Assembly (NCBI GenBank): GCA_964016885.1
Contig: OZ024742.1
Span: 355,334,382 to 355,398,381, forward strand
Direction: 5' to 3'
DNA length: 64,000 nucleotides
Source: Eledone cirrhosa
Lineage: Eukaryota; Mollusca; Cephalopoda; Octopoda; Eledonidae
Part shown: positions 22,685-34,842 of the stretch, piece after piece
Layout: each line of letters opens with the position of its first letter
Numbering within the stretch: the stretch's first letter is position 1
Notes under the pieces: model-generated
What the model saw: the letters and a program-made list of their open reading frames with translations, nothing else
Told to the model about the DNA's origin: nothing
Databases searched by the model: none
Made by a program: the position numbers and the translations under genes

Positions 22685-25600
22685 TCAGATATTCAGGACG
22701 TATCGGAGGGTTCTTGCTGTTCCAAGCAAGCATGCCTTTTGAAGCGTTCCAAAAAGCGTGAAGGGGCCGATTTTCTTTAACCATCCCTGGAACCTTTTGG
22801 AGATAGTCCCCAGTGCGCCTATGACAATCGGGATCCCTTTGACTTCATGGCAGTTCCAAATCCTTTTCACCTCCCACTTTAGGTCCTGGTATCGGTTAAT
22901 TTTCTCCCTCTCCTTCTCTTGCACTCTCGTGTCGAACGGGCAGGCCACATCCACAATCAGACACGATCTTTTTTCTTTGTCCACAACCACCAGGTCAGGT
23001 CTATTGTGTTCCAGTTTTTTGTCCATCTGTATCCTAAAATCCCACAGCACCTTCACCTGACTGTTCTCCATCACCGCCTCTGGCTTATGCTCATACCATT
23101 TCTCAGAATGTGGTAAATTGTTTACTTTGCACAGGTGCCAGTGGATCACCCTGCCCATCACATCGTGTCTCCAGCCCTTATAGTGTGTCTGGGCTAGGTG
23201 TTTCCACTCGGACACAATGTGAGCCACAGTCTCCTCTCTCTCTCCACAGATCCTGCACAGTGGGCTAGCCTCCTCCTTGTAAATATGGTGCTTCAACCAC
23301 TTCGTTTTGAGGGCCTGCTCCTGCGCAGCCCTTAGCATTCCTTCTGTAGCCTTTTTGAGGTCTCCTCTTCTCAACCAGTTCCATGTCTGTGGATCTCTAA
23401 ATTCAGTTTTCTCAAAGAAGGTACTATGAAGGGATTTTCCCTTAAGGCTGCTCTTCCTCCTTGATGTTATTTCCTCCTTGGACATCCCCTGGCCCACTGT
23501 CCCCTCCTTCAGTACAGTTCTGAGCATTGGCTCCTTACTATAGGTCACGTATTTGTATAGGTTGTTTTTCTCCATCTGAACACAGTCCTCTATGCTGATA
23601 AGACCTCTTCCACCCTCAGATCTCCTTAGGTAGAGTCTATCGACATCACTCCTCTTGTGGAACATGTTGTAAATAGTCAATAGCTTCCTAGTCTTCCTAT
23701 CCATTTCTTTTTGTTCAGCAACATTCCATCTCAGAATTCCCGCACTGTACGTAATAATAGACACAGCTCGGGAATTTACTGCGCTTTGGCATTTCTGCTG
23801 TTCAGATGTGACTTCAATACGCTCCTTACTCTCCGAATGTATTCAGTTCTTAACAATTCCTTCATTTTTTGTTCTTTATGCCATCAGCCTCCAGAACGCC
23901 CAAATACTTGTATCCTTCCTCAGAGTCAATTTCCTTTATCATCTCACCTGTTGGTATCTGGATCCCGTTACTTCTGCTCAACCTACGCCTCCTCATCACA
24001 ATGACTCCACATTTACCAATACCAAACTGCATACATATATCACTGCTGAAAATACGGACAGTGTCAACAAGCACATCCAACTCCTTCTCACTTTTCCCGA
24101 AGAGCTTAAGATCGTCCATGAAGAGGAGGTGATTGATGGTAAGCTCTCCCCTTCATAACTTGTATCCTGCTCTCACTTTTCGCAGCATAATGGTCAAGGG
24201 CATCAGGGCAAGGACAAACAACAGAGGGGACAGGCTATCTCCCTGGAAGATACCTCTTTTGATCTTCACGCTTCCCAAGGGTACTCCAGTTGATGTCAAC
24301 TCTGTCTCCCAGGACCCCATACTCCTGCCTAGCAACTGTCTGATGTTATCTGCCACCCTGAAGATCTCCAGGCTTTTGGTGATCCAAGAATGAGGCACCA
24401 TGTCAAATGCCTTTCTGTAGTCTATCCATCTCATGGCAAGATCAGTGTGTCTCCTCCTGCAAATTCCCCATTACCATCTTATCAATAAGTAACTGGTCCT
24501 TTGTACCACGTGACTTCTTTCGGCATCCTTTCTGTTCGTCCGGTAACAAGTTGTTTGTGTGGAGGTGATGGTAGATTTCCTCAGACACAATGCTCGTCAA
24601 CAGTTTCCACATTACGGACAGACATGTGATAGGTCTATAGTTGGTAACATCATTACCCTTGATTCGGTCTTTCATTATCAGAACTGTGGTACCTTTTGTC
24701 AACCACTCTGGCACCTCACACGACACCAAGCAGTCATTGAACATGGCCGTCAGCTTCGGGTGGAGGGATGTTAAATGTTTAATCCAATACCCCTGCACAC
24801 CATCTGGGCCTGGTGATTTCCAGTTGGTTAGTATTTTGGCCTGCCCCTTAAGAGTTTCAACTGTGATACTCAAATCAGTTTGTTGCTGTGCCTGCTCACC
24901 GATCTCCCTCTGTACTGTCTCAATCCACCCTGCCTGGACATTATGTCTAACATCCTGCTCCCATATTCCTCTCCAGAATGTTTTAGTTTGCTCCGCCTCA
25001 CGGATCAAGTCGTTGCCTCTTTCTTTCCCCTCAAGCTGTCCAAACAACATCTTCTGGTTGTTGTCGAACATGCGGTTCTGTTTATACTGACTGACTCTGA
25101 TCTCGTATCGCCTGATTTTTGCACTCTTTGCTACAATGCGTTGCTTCAGTTCCTCTATGATAATATTTAGCTTTTTCCTCCTAGTTTTGTATTTTATTTC
25201 CAGTCTATTTTTAGTGCCTATGTTTTTTAGTGTCCCATTCAGTAGTGACTCAAGCTTTCCTATGTCATTTCTCATTTCCCCGATTTGCCCACTCAGTCGC
25301 TTCTTCCACCACGGCTCTGCTCTTTCTTGTCTGTTGTTTCCTCTCGCTTTTATACCAAGTAGTTTCCTCACCGTATTTGCTGTTGCTTTGAGGATATTGT
25401 TGCACTGGTGAAGGCTCCTCGCCTCAAGGTATGGGATGACTTTGTTTACCTTAGCTGTTGTTTCTTTTAACTTTTTCCTGTCTACAAATATTAGGTTCAT
25501 AGGTCTCCCACTATCATTGTTCAATTCATCTACCACTAAATTTAGGATGTCAACCGAATCTTGTCCTAGCCCGTCAGCATTCATCTCCTCAGTGGCCGTA

Positions 25601-26076
25601 TCTCTGTTCCAGGTATTATTTATCTCAGTATTCAGATCATTGTCTGCTTCGGCTGGTTCCTCCGTTCTCAGGACCTCTTCACCTTCATTTCCCACTGGCT
25701 CGCTTGTCTGGCATACTACACCCGCCATCTCCAAGTCATTCTCTCTGCTCAGTTCCTCCAGTTCCAGCTCGCTTATACACCCATTAGTTCTTATTACCCG
25801 AGCCTGCCCGGCCAATTTTTGTTCATCTAATTTAAATAAACCAATCTCGTTCCAGATGTTATGCATCCGTCTCCTGTAGCCCCTCTCCTTGGGGATACTT
25901 TTCAGGTAACATTGCATAACAGTTATATTCAATTTTTTCGTCCAGTTGGTTCTGGCCCCTTTCCTTCTTCTCCTTCCTCCAACATCAGCAGTATTTGGTT
26001 GACAGTCAGGTTCCTGCTGCTGAGCCAGGGGGCACCTGTTGGGTGAGAGTCTGTCACATGACGTTCTAGTCTCCAT
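22685..26076 (-). pseudogene. R4-type polyprotein of copy 1a (RT + restriction-like endonuclease), frameshifted
   Basis: The ~1,130-codon ORF begins METRTSCDRLSPNRC. Domains: a basic and Myb-like segment (TNWTKKLNITVMQCYL, residues ~45-65), a long helical linker, RT motifs NYRPITCLSVMWKLLTSI (~residue 480), [30 protein letters not shown] and [11 protein letters not shown] (~650), a zinc finger [17 protein letters not shown] (~940; the last Cys is Trp in EWK), and an endonuclease [20 protein letters not shown] (~1030). Visible damage relative to sibling copies: an extra A near 24,463, a Gly-to-stop change near 24,157, a missing T near 23,873 and a missing base near 23,788. The last 359 codons (23,764-22,685) are open and end LRYVLNI. 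Confidence 0.85.
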
Positions 26077-26144
26077 TTCGCCGTTATTCGAACTGTTTAT
26101 GTTCGATATTTAAACACTCTTATCGAGGATTGGCGAATGTATGG

Positions 26145-26375
26145 TTACATAGCCATCTGTGGATCCGCCATTCCACTTGGCCCTTGTGTGGAATTATCAC
26201 CACGCTGTATACGAACACACATAAACAAACAAACACACAGGCAGAAAGGGCCCCAAAAATGAATAAGCATAAGTTTCATTGTAATGTAGTGTTCGAATGT
26301 CTGACTTAGTTTTTGTTTTTTAAGTTTTAGTTTTTCCCCCCTCTTCTCTGTCCGTCCGCCTGCTTCTCTCTTCAT
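26145..26375 (-). other. Short upstream ORF (76 codons) in the R4 5' region
   Basis: An ATG-initiated frame beginning MKREAGGRTEKRG and ending DPQMAM lies about 70 bp before the main ATG, in a different frame. Equivalent 76-codon frames occur at 31,521-31,751 and 38,566-38,796, so all three copies with this region keep it open. It contains a hydrophobic stretch (MKLMLIHFWGPFCLCVCLFM). About six residues differ among the three copies, so there is no clear sign of selection. It may be a regulatory upstream ORF or chance. Confidence 0.3.
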
Positions 26376-27148
26376 TCTTATTTTCTTTACGTTTTGGGGT
26401 TTTTTTTTTTGATTTTGTTTTTGTTTTTCTCTGTTTTTCTTGTTTTTTGCTGTTGTTGCTGTGCTGCTTTGGTTTTGTTGTTTGTTTTTTCTTTTTTCTT
26501 TTGAGTCTATCTATATATTTTGATGCCTTCCTCTATTTTAGCAGTAGGGATTCTATAATGTGGTGGCAGCAGCCAGCTGATAGAAGTGGTAGACTGGCGG
26601 TGGTAGCGATACTGAGACAGTGTTGGTGGTGATGTCGATACCGAGGCAGTGGTGGCGGTGATGTCACCGTATTACTGTAGTGATGGTGCTGTAGCGGTGG
26701 TAACAGTGAAGGAGTGAAGGGGTGGTGGCGGCGGTGATGGGATAATGGTGGTAATGATGGCCGTAGTGAGCGGTGGTGATGAAAATGCCGTTATCTGGCT
26801 GTTGTGTTTAGTGTACACAAGTGATGGGGTGGGTGGTGTATCTAGTTTCTGGTGTTGGTGAGTTTGGCTGTTCTATATAGTGTAGACAGAGGAGAGGAGG
26901 GGGGTTCTTCTTCCATTTATAGCCATTTTCTTTTTTGGATATACATTGTACAATACAAAGTTGAATATTTAAATATTTGAGCCTTATAACAATATATTTT
27001 GGGTCCGAATTTTGTGTGGCTCAAGCCGACTGCTTTACGTAGCATTTGTACTAAGAGTTGTTATTTCACAAATGATTTAAATATGTTAAAAATTCAAAAC
27101 TTACGGGAGCGATTTCATGACCTCCGTCACCTCGTGCGTCTTCTTCCC

Positions 27149-27179
<31 letters not shown>

Positions 27180-27180
27180 G
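27149..27180. repeat. (ATT)n tract between R4 copies 1a and 1b
   Basis: The tract joins the 5' end of copy 1a and the 3' end of copy 1b, so two R4 insertions share one microsatellite target. Confidence 0.9.
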
Positions 27181-27186
27181 TTGTTA

Positions 27187-27955
27187 TTCCTTGAATCTCA
27201 GTCATTGATGTTGGTTAACTGGAAAGTCCGTTGGATTGAATATCAAGCCACTACCTGCAGCCTCAGATATTCAGGACGTATCGGAGGGTTCTTGCTGTTT
27301 CAAGCAAGCATGCCTTTTGAAGCGTTCCAAAAAGCGTGAAGGGGCCGATTTTCTTTAACCATCCCTGGGAACTTTTGGAGATAGTCCCCAGTGCGCCTAT
27401 GACAATCGGGATCACTTTGACTTCATGGCAGTTCCAAATCCTGTTCACCTCCCACTTTAGGTCCTGGTATCGGTTAATTTTCTCCCTCTCCTTCTCTTGC
27501 ACTCTCGTGTCGAACAGGCAGGCCACATCCACAATCAGACACCTTCTTTTTTCTTTGTCCACAACCACCAGGTCTGGTCTATTGTGTACCAGTTTTTTGT
27601 CCGTCTGTATCCTAAAATCCCACAGCACCTTCACCTGATTGTTCTCCATCATCGCCTCTGGCCTATGCTCATACCATTTCTCAGAATGTGGTAAATTGTT
27701 TACTTTGCACAGGTGCCAGTGGATCACCCTGCCCATCACATCGTGTCTCCAGCCCTTATAGTGGGTCTGGGCTAGGTGTTTACACTCGGACACAATGTGA
27801 GCCACAGTCTCCTCTCTCTCTCCACAGATCCTGCACAGTGGGCTAGCCTCCTCCTTGTAGATATGGTGCTTCAACCACTTCGTTTTGAGGGCCTGCTCCT
27901 GCGCAGCCATTAGCATTCCTTCTGTAGCCTTTTTGAGGTCTCCTCTTCTCAACCA
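27187..27955 (-). mobile_element. R4/Dong-type LINE, subfamily 1, copy 1b (5'-truncated)
   Basis: Only the 3' ~770 bp are present: the 3' untranslated region and an open 229-codon frame (27,952-27,263) from [12 protein letters not shown] through the zinc finger [18 protein letters not shown] (all four ligands kept) and the endonuclease ([20 protein letters not shown]) to LRYVLNI. 5' truncation is typical of incomplete target-primed reverse transcription. It abuts copy 1c through another ATT/GTT tract at about 27,956-27,985. Confidence 0.9.
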
Positions 27956-28059
27956 TATATTTTTATTATTATTGTTATTGTTATTCCTTGAATCTCAGTC
28001 ATTGATGTTGGTTAACTGGAAAGTCCGTTGGATTGAATATCAAGCCACTACCTGCAGCC

Positions 28060-31000
28060 TCAGATATTCAGGACGTATCGGAGGGTTCTTGCCGTTCCAA
28101 GCAAGCATGCCTTTTGAAGCGTTCCAAAAAGCGTGAAGGGGCCGATTTTCTTTAACCATCCCTGGAAACCTTTGGAGATAGTCCCCAGTGCGCCTATGAC
28201 AATCGGGATCACTTTGACTTCATGGCAGTTCCAAATCCTTTTCACCTCCCACTTTAGGTCCTGGTATCGGTTAATTTTCTCCCTCTCCTTCTCTTGCACT
28301 CTCGTGTCGAACGGGCAGGCCACATCCACAATCAGGCACGATCTTTTTTATTTGTCCACAACCACCAGGTCAGGTCTATTGTGCTCCAGTTTTTTGTCCG
28401 TCTGTATCCTAAAATCCCACAGCACCTCCACCTGATCGTTCTCTATCACCGCCTCTGGCTTATGCTCATACCATTTCTCAGAATGTGGTAAATTGTTTAC
28501 TTTGCACAGGTGCCAGTGGATCACCCTGCCCATCACATCGTGTCTCCAGCCCTTATAGTGTGTCTGGGCTAGGTGTTTCCACTCGGACACAATGTGAGCC
28601 ACAGTCTCCTCTCTCTCTCCACAGATCCTGCACAGTGGGCTAGCCTCCTCCTTGTAAATATGGTGCTTCAACCACTTCGTTTTGAGGGCCTGCTCCTGCG
28701 CAGCCATTAGCATTCCTTCTGTAGCCTTTTTGAGGTCTCCTCTTCTCAACCAGTTCCATGTCTGTGGATCTCTAAATTCAGTTTTCTCAAAGAAGGTACT
28801 ATGAAGGGATTTTCCCTTAAGGCTGCTCTTCCTCCTTGATGTTATTTCCTCCTTGGGTATCCCCTGGCCTACTGTCCCCTCCTTCAGTACAGCTCTGAGC
28901 ATTGGCTCCTTACTATAGGTCACGTATTTGTATAGGTTGTTTTTCTCCATCTGAACACAGTCCTCTATGCTGATAAGACCTCTTCCACCCTCAGATCTCC
29001 TTAGGTAGAGTCTATCGACATCACTCCTCTTGTGGAACATGTTGTAGATAGTCAATAGCTTCCTAGTCTTCCTATCCATTTCTCTTTGTTTAGCAACATT
29101 CCATCTCAGAATTCCCGCACTGTACGTAATAATAGACACAGCTCGGGAATTTACTGCGCTTATGGCATTTCTGCTGTTCAGATGTGACTTCAATACGCTC
29201 CTTACTCTCCGAATGTATTCAGTTCTTAACAATTCCTTCATTTTTTTGTTCTTTATGCCATCAGCCTCCAGAACGCCCAAATACTTGTATCCTTCCTCAG
29301 AGTCAATTTCCTTTATCATCTCACCTGTTGGTATCTGGATCCCGTTACTTCTGCTCAACCTACCCCTCCTCATCACAATGACTCCACATTTACCAATACC
29401 AAACTGCATACATATATCACTGCTGAAAATACGGACAGTGTCAACAAGCACATCCAACTCCTTCTCACTTTTCCCGAAGAGCTTAAGATCGTCCATGAAG
29501 AGGAGGTGATTGATGGTAAGCTCTCCCCTTCCCAACTTGTATCCTGCTCTCACTTTTCGCAGCATAATGGTCAAGGGCATCAGGGCAAGGACAAACAACA
29601 GAGGGGACAGGCTATCTCCCTGGAAGATACCTCTCTTGATCTTCACGCTTCCCAAGGATACTCCAGTTGATGTCAACTCTGTCTCCCAGGACCCCATACT
29701 CCTGCCCAGCAACTGTCTGATGTTATCTGCCACCCTGAAGATCTCCAGGCTTTTGGTGATCCAGGAATGAGGCACCATGTCAAATGCCTTTCTGTAGTCT
29801 ATCCATCCCATGGCAAGATCAGTGTGTCTCCTCCTGCAATTCCCCATTACCATCTTATCAATAAGCAACTGGTCCTTTGTACCACGTGACTTCTTTCAGC
29901 ATCCTTTCTGTTCGTCCGGCAACAAGTTGTTTGTGTGGAGGTGATGGTAGATTTCCTCAGACACAATGCTCGTCAACAGTTTCCACATTACGGGCAGACA
30001 TGTGATAGGTCTATAGTTGGTAACATCATTACCCTTGATTCGGTCTTTCATTATCAGAACTGTGGTACCTTTTGTCAACTACTCTGGCACCTCACCCGAC
30101 ACCAAGCAGTCATTGAACATGGCCGTCAGCTTCGGGTGGAGGGATGTTAAATGTTTAATCCAATACCCCTGCACACCATCTGGGCCTGGTGATTTCCAGT
30201 TGGTTAGTATTTTGGCCTGCCCCTTAAGAGTTTCAACTGTGATACTCAAATCAGTATGTTGCTGTGCCTGCTCACCGATCTCCCTCTGTACTGTCTCAAT
30301 CCACCCTGCCTGGGCATTGTGTCTAACATCCTGCTCCCATATTCTTCTCCAGAATGTCTTAGCTTGTTCCGCCCCAGGGATCAAGTCGTTGCCTCTTTCT
30401 TTCCCCTCAAGCTGTCCAAATAGCATCTTCTGGTTGTTGTCGAACATGCGGTTCTGTTTATACTGACTGACTCTGTTCTCGTATCGCCTGATTTTGGCAC
30501 TCTTTGCTACAATGCGTTGCTTCAATTCCTCTATGATAATATTTAGCTTTTTACTCCTAGTTTTGTATTTTATTTCCAGTCTATTTTTAGTGCCTATGTT
30601 TTTTAGTGTCCCATTCAGTAGTGACTCAAGCTTTCCTATGTCATTTCTCATTTCCCCGATTTGCCCACTCAGTCGCTTCTTCCACCACGGCTCTGCTCTT
30701 TCTTGTCTGTTGTTTCCTCTCGCTTTTATACCAAGTAGTTTCCTCACCGTATTTGCTGTTGCTTTGAGGATATTGTTGCACTGGTGAAGACTCCTCGCCT
30801 CAAGGTATGGGATGACTTTGTTTACCTTAGCTGTTGTTTCTTTTAACTTTTTCCTGTCTACAAATCTTAGGTTCATAGGTATCCCACTATCATTGTTCAA
30901 CTCATCTACCACTAAATTTAGGATGTCAACCGAATCTTGTCCTAGCCCGTCAGCATTCATCTCCTCAGTGGCCGTTTCTCTGTTCCAGGTATTATTTATC

Positions 31001-31452
31001 TCAGTATTCAGATCATTGTCTGCTTCGGGTGGTTCCTCCGTTCTCAGGACCTCCTCACCTTCATTTCCCGCCGGGTCGCTTGTCTGGCATACTACACCCG
31101 CCATCTCCAAGCCATTCTCTCTGCTCAGTTCCTCCAGTTCCAGCTCGCTTATCCACCCATTAGTTCTTATTACCCGAGCCTGCCCGGCCAATTTTTGTTC
31201 ATCTAATTTAAATAAACCAATCTCGTTCCAGATGCTATGCATCCGTCTCCTGTAGCCCCTCTCCTTGGGGTTACTTTTCAGGTAGCATTGCATAACAGTT
31301 CTATTCAATTCTTTCGTCCAGTTGGTTCTGGCCCCTTTCCTTCTTCTTCTTCCTCCAACATCAGCAGTATTTGGTTGACAGTCAGGTTCCTGCTGCTGAG
31401 CCAGGGGGCACCTGTTGGGTGAGAGTCTGTCACATGACGTTCTAGTCTCCAT
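28060..31452 (-). pseudogene. R4-type polyprotein of copy 1c with three nonsense codons, no frameshift seen
   Basis: The reading frame from METRTSCDRLSPNRC (31,452) to LRYVLNI (28,060) keeps phase throughout and has three stops. They are a Trp codon turned TAG near 30,079 (in PEWLTKG), an Arg codon turned TGA near 29,895 (in GCRKKS), and a Glu codon turned TAA near 28,347 (in VVDKEKR, inside the endonuclease). RT motifs [40 protein letters not shown] and [11 protein letters not shown] are intact. The zinc finger's last Cys is Trp (SEWK), as in copy 1a. The endonuclease stop is shared with copy 1d and so predates both insertions; the other two are private. Confidence 0.88.
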
Positions 31453-31520
31453 TTCACCGTTATTCGAACTGTTTATGTTCGATATTTAAACACTCTTATC
31501 GAGGATTGGCGAATGTATGT

Positions 31521-31751
31521 TTACATAGCCATCTGTGGATCCGCCATCCCACTTGGCCCTTGTGTGGCATTATCACCACGCTGTATACGGACACACATAA
31601 ACAAACAAACACACGGGCAGAAAGGGCCCCAAAAATGAATAAGCATAAGTTTCATTGTAATGTAGTATTCGAATGTCTGACTTAGTTTTTGTTTTTTAAG
31701 TTTTACTTTTCCCCCCCTCTTCTCTGTCCGTCCGCCTGCTTCTCTCTTCAT
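31521..31751 (-). other. Short upstream ORF (76 codons) in copy 1c 5' region
   Basis: This is the counterpart of 26,145-26,375. It starts MKREAGGRTEKRGG and ends DPQMAM, with substitutions only, and it overlaps no part of the main ORF. Confidence 0.3.
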
Positions 31752-32287
31752 TCTTATTTTCTTTACGTTTTGGGGGTTTCTTTTTTGTTTTTGTTTTTCT
31801 CTGTTTTTCTCGTTTTTTACTGTTGTTGCTGTGCTGCTTTTGTTGTTTGTTTTTTCTTTTTTCTTTTGAGTCTATCTATATATTTTGATGCCTTCCTCTT
31901 TGTTAGTAGTAGGAATTCTATAATGTGGAAGTGGTAGCTAGCAGAGACTGGCGGCGTTGGCGATACTGAGACAGTGGTGGTGGTGATGTCGATACCGAGG
32001 CAGTGGTGGCGGTGATGCGACCGTATTACTGTAGTGATGGTGCTGTAGCGGTGGCAGCAGCAGTGAAGGAGTCAGGGGGATGGTGGCGGCGGTGATGGGA
32101 TAGTGGTGGTAATGATGGCCGTAGTGAGCGGTGGCGGTGAAGGTGAAAATGCTGTTGTGTTTAGTGTACACAGATGATGGGGTGGGTGGTGTATCTAGTT
32201 TCTGGTGTTGGTGAGTTTCGCTGTCCTATATAGTGTAGCCAGAGGAGATGAGGGGAGGGTTCTTCTTCTTCCATTTATAGCCATTTT

Positions 32288-32288
32288 A

Positions 32289-32342
<54 letters not shown>
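32288..32342. repeat. (ATT)n microsatellite
   Basis: About 17 perfect ATT units separate the 5' end of copy 1c from the apparent 3' end of R4 copy 2b. It is the longest clean ATT tract among the R4 boundaries. Confidence 0.95.
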
Positions 32343-32343
<1 letters not shown>

Positions 32344-34738
32344 AGTTGCATTTATCTCGCTTTTTGTTCATACGAGTTCTCACCAAGTCACAACCAGTGA
32401 CCTCAAGAGACAACAAGGTCCGCCATGGTCAAGAAAGAATATACATATTCACACATGCATCTTTAGTGTTTAGACTTGTGATGTACTTATGTTGACAGAA
32501 TCTTCCTTAGTATATGGGCAGTTCCCATCAGTACTATCTTTTGTATTTCTCCTATACGCGGGTTTCCTGGGATCTGCGATAAGTAATCGTTAGACCCCTT
32601 AGGTATCATTCCCAGAGCGCCTACAACCACTGGTATTGTTTTAGTTCTCAATTTCCACATGTTTCCAATTTCTATCTCCAGGTCCTTATACTTGCTAAAT
32701 TTTTCAAATGTTTTTATAGATACATTCTTGTCTATTGGAACAGACATATCAATTAGGAGGCATACTCTCTTTTGAAAGTCCTTCAATATTATATCAGGTC
32801 TATTTGCATCTATTTTTCGGTCTGTTTGGATGCTAAAGTTCCACAAGATTGAGATGTGATATTTTTCAAGTATGGGAGGTGGTTGATGCTCACACCAATT
32901 CATTTGATGGGGCAGGTCAAAATGCTTACACATTATCCAATGTATGTATTGTGCAGCTCTGTCATGCCTGTTTAGGTATTCGATTGAAATTATATGGTCA
33001 ATGGTCTCTGGTCGTTTTTTGCATACACGGCATGATGGGCTGCACCCATTTTTTATTATGTTGGCTTGGTAATTTTTTGTTGGCAGACACTGATCTTGTG
33101 CCGATATAATCAGTCCTACAGTCTCCGATTTCAGTCCAGAGGATGCCAACCACTGATGGGTTAAAGTTTTGTCAACATCAGGATTGTTAGCTCGCTCTGG
33201 GTATTTTCCATACAGAGGCTTTTCTTGCCATTTCTTAGCCAGTTACTCTAGCAGTTCTTTCTTTGCAGTTACTTTTACCTGCTTTGCTTTTTCTTTGTTT
33301 TCCATTTCAGCAGTAAATGGGACTTCTGAAATGTGTAGTCCATTACTGTATCTTTGTGCATCTTTTGTAATGGAATATGATCTTTTGATGCTTTCGTGTT
33401 TCAAAACGAGTTTGATCATCCAATCATGTGATTCCCTTAGATATGTAGATAATCCAATTGTTGCAGTTTTCACCGCAATGTCTAACTGGATTAACCCACG
33501 TCCTCCTTCTTTCTTAGGGAGATATATTATATCTATATCTGCCCTAGGGTGATGCATTCTGTGCATGGTTAGAAATTTTCGAATTTTTGTATCGAGCCTA
33601 CGGATCTCTGTGCTTGACCAGTTGATGACATTGTAACTGTAGGTTACTACTGGTATGGCAAGCGTGTTTATGGCATCGATCCTATTCTTTGCATTCAATT
33701 CCGTTCATAAGATTGCTCTTACTCTGCGGTAACATTCCTTCCTTATCCTTTCCCTCATTGTCGAGTGCTTGATTCCGTCTCCTTCACAATCACCTAGATA
33801 TTTGTATGTTTTTTCTTGATCAAGTTCTCTAATCACGTTCCCCCGATCAAGATTAATGTCTGAACTCTTCAGCAGCTTTCCTCTGGTGAACGTTGCTTTG
33901 GCGCATTTATCTAGTCCAAACTCCATTTTAATGTCATCACTGAACTGCTTCACAGTGGATAATAGCCCTTGCAATTGTTCATCATTTTTTGCAAATAGTT
34001 TCAGGTCATCCATGTAGAACAGGTGATTAATGGTTTTGTCATAGACTTTATATTCATGTTTTGTTTCATTGAGCATTTTACTTAATGGTATAAGTGCGAT
34101 GCAGAATAAAAGCGGTGATAAAGAGTCACCCCGAAATATTCCACAATTAATATTAACTTCTCCAGCTTCCAGTCATTTTGTTTCACTATTCAAAAGGAGT
34201 GTCGTGTTCCATGTCTTCATACTGAATGACAAACCCTCCTGACAACGGGGGATATTTTGAAAATCTCTAAACATTTTTCAATCCAACTGTGTGGCAAACT
34301 ATCGAATGTTTTTTTATAATCTATCCAAGCAATCGATAGATTGTTGTGTCTATTATGACAATCTTCCAGTATCATTTTGTTAACCAGAAGCTGATCCTTA
34401 CAGCCATATGAGCCTCGTTTACACCCTTTCTGCTCAATGGGAAATAGGTCATTTGTTATCAGGTGGTCATATGTGTATTCAGCTAGGACTGATGTTAAAA
34501 TGTCATACATTGTGGTCAAGCAAGTTATCGGTCTGTAATTTTGGGGATTGTTTGTCTCATCATTCTTCGGAAGCAGGAATGTGATGCCGTTAACTAGCCA
34601 TGATGGTATCTTTTCTGGCTCCTTAACTATTTCATTGTAAAGTTGGGCTAACAGCTCATGAGACTCTGTGAAGGCATTTATCCAAAAGTTTTGTATTTTG
34701 TCTTTTCCTGGGGATTTCCATTTGCTGGTTTTTCTTAG
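32343..34738 (-). mobile_element. R4/Dong-type LINE, subfamily 2, copy 2b (5'-truncated)
   Basis: The same subfamily as copy 2a, read right to left. It has (ATT)n at both ends: 32,288-32,342 beside its presumed 3' end and 34,739-34,765 beside its truncated 5' end. The N-terminal third of the ORF is missing. The exact 3' end is inferred from the ATT tract; coding similarity stops near 32,487. Confidence 0.75.
32487..34735 (-). pseudogene. R4-type polyprotein of copy 2b, degenerate
   Basis: Blocks in order are: RT fingers near 34,600, YDILTSVLAEYTYDHL (34,519), IEQKGCKRGSYGCKDQLL, IDYKKTFDSLPHSWIEK (34,320), motif B reading GIFRGDSLSP (a conserved Gln is Arg) near 34,130, and YMDDLKLFAKNDEQL (~34,020). 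The thumb begins MNAKNRIDAINTLAIP (33,698). The C-terminal frame 33,149-32,487 has CRVCKKRPETIDHIISIE, where the last zinc-binding Cys is replaced by Glu, then RPDIILKDFQKRVCLLIDMS and the ending GTAHILRKILST. Stops or frameshifts separate the blocks near 34,217, 33,702 and 33,240. Confidence 0.8.
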
Positions 34739-34765
34739 ATTATTATTATTATTATTGTTATTGTT
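34739..34765. repeat. (ATT)n with GTT interruptions at R4 copy 1d 3' end
   Basis: ATTATTATTATTGTTATTGT followed by TATT joins truncated copy 2b to copy 1d. The same interrupted pattern flanks copy 1c, so part of it is probably a templated or synthesised tail and not pre-existing target. Confidence 0.85.
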
Positions 34766-34842
34766 ATTCCTTGAATCTCAGTCATTGATGTTGGTTAACT
34801 GGAAAGTCCGTTGGATTGAATATCAAGCCACTACCTGCAGCC

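Larger units (their letters stand above)
22605..27149 (-). mobile_element. R4/Dong-type LINE, subfamily 1, copy 1a (full length, 4.5 kb)
   Basis: The copy reads right to left from AGGGAAGAAGACGCACGAGG (27,149) to CAAGGAATGGCGAC (22,605), bounded on both sides by (ATT)n. It comprises a ~1.07-kb 5' untranslated region with a GGT/GGC-rich imperfect minisatellite (26,570-26,880), one ORF and a ~80-bp 3' untranslated region. The 5' terminus is confirmed by the same first bases in copy 1d at 37,796. Insertion into TAA/ATT repeats is a known habit of Dong in this clade. The ORF is interrupted by frameshifts. Confidence 0.85.
27984..32287 (-). mobile_element. R4/Dong-type LINE, subfamily 1, copy 1c (nearly full length)
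   Basis: The copy runs from its 3' end at CAAGGAATAACAATAAC (27,984) up to GCCATTTTA near 32,287, where it stops about 240 bp short of the 5' end seen in copy 1a. (ATT)n lies on both sides. The 5' untranslated region again holds the GGT/GGC-rich block (31,940-32,160). The 3' flank repeats ATT with GTT interruptions exactly as in copy 1d. Confidence 0.88.

Noticed and set aside
24641..25090. Long plus-strand reading frames (~149 codons, also 30,017-30,466 and 36,800-37,249) conserved among copies
   Set aside because: They are antisense to the R4 polyprotein; their conservation follows from the real minus-strand ORF.
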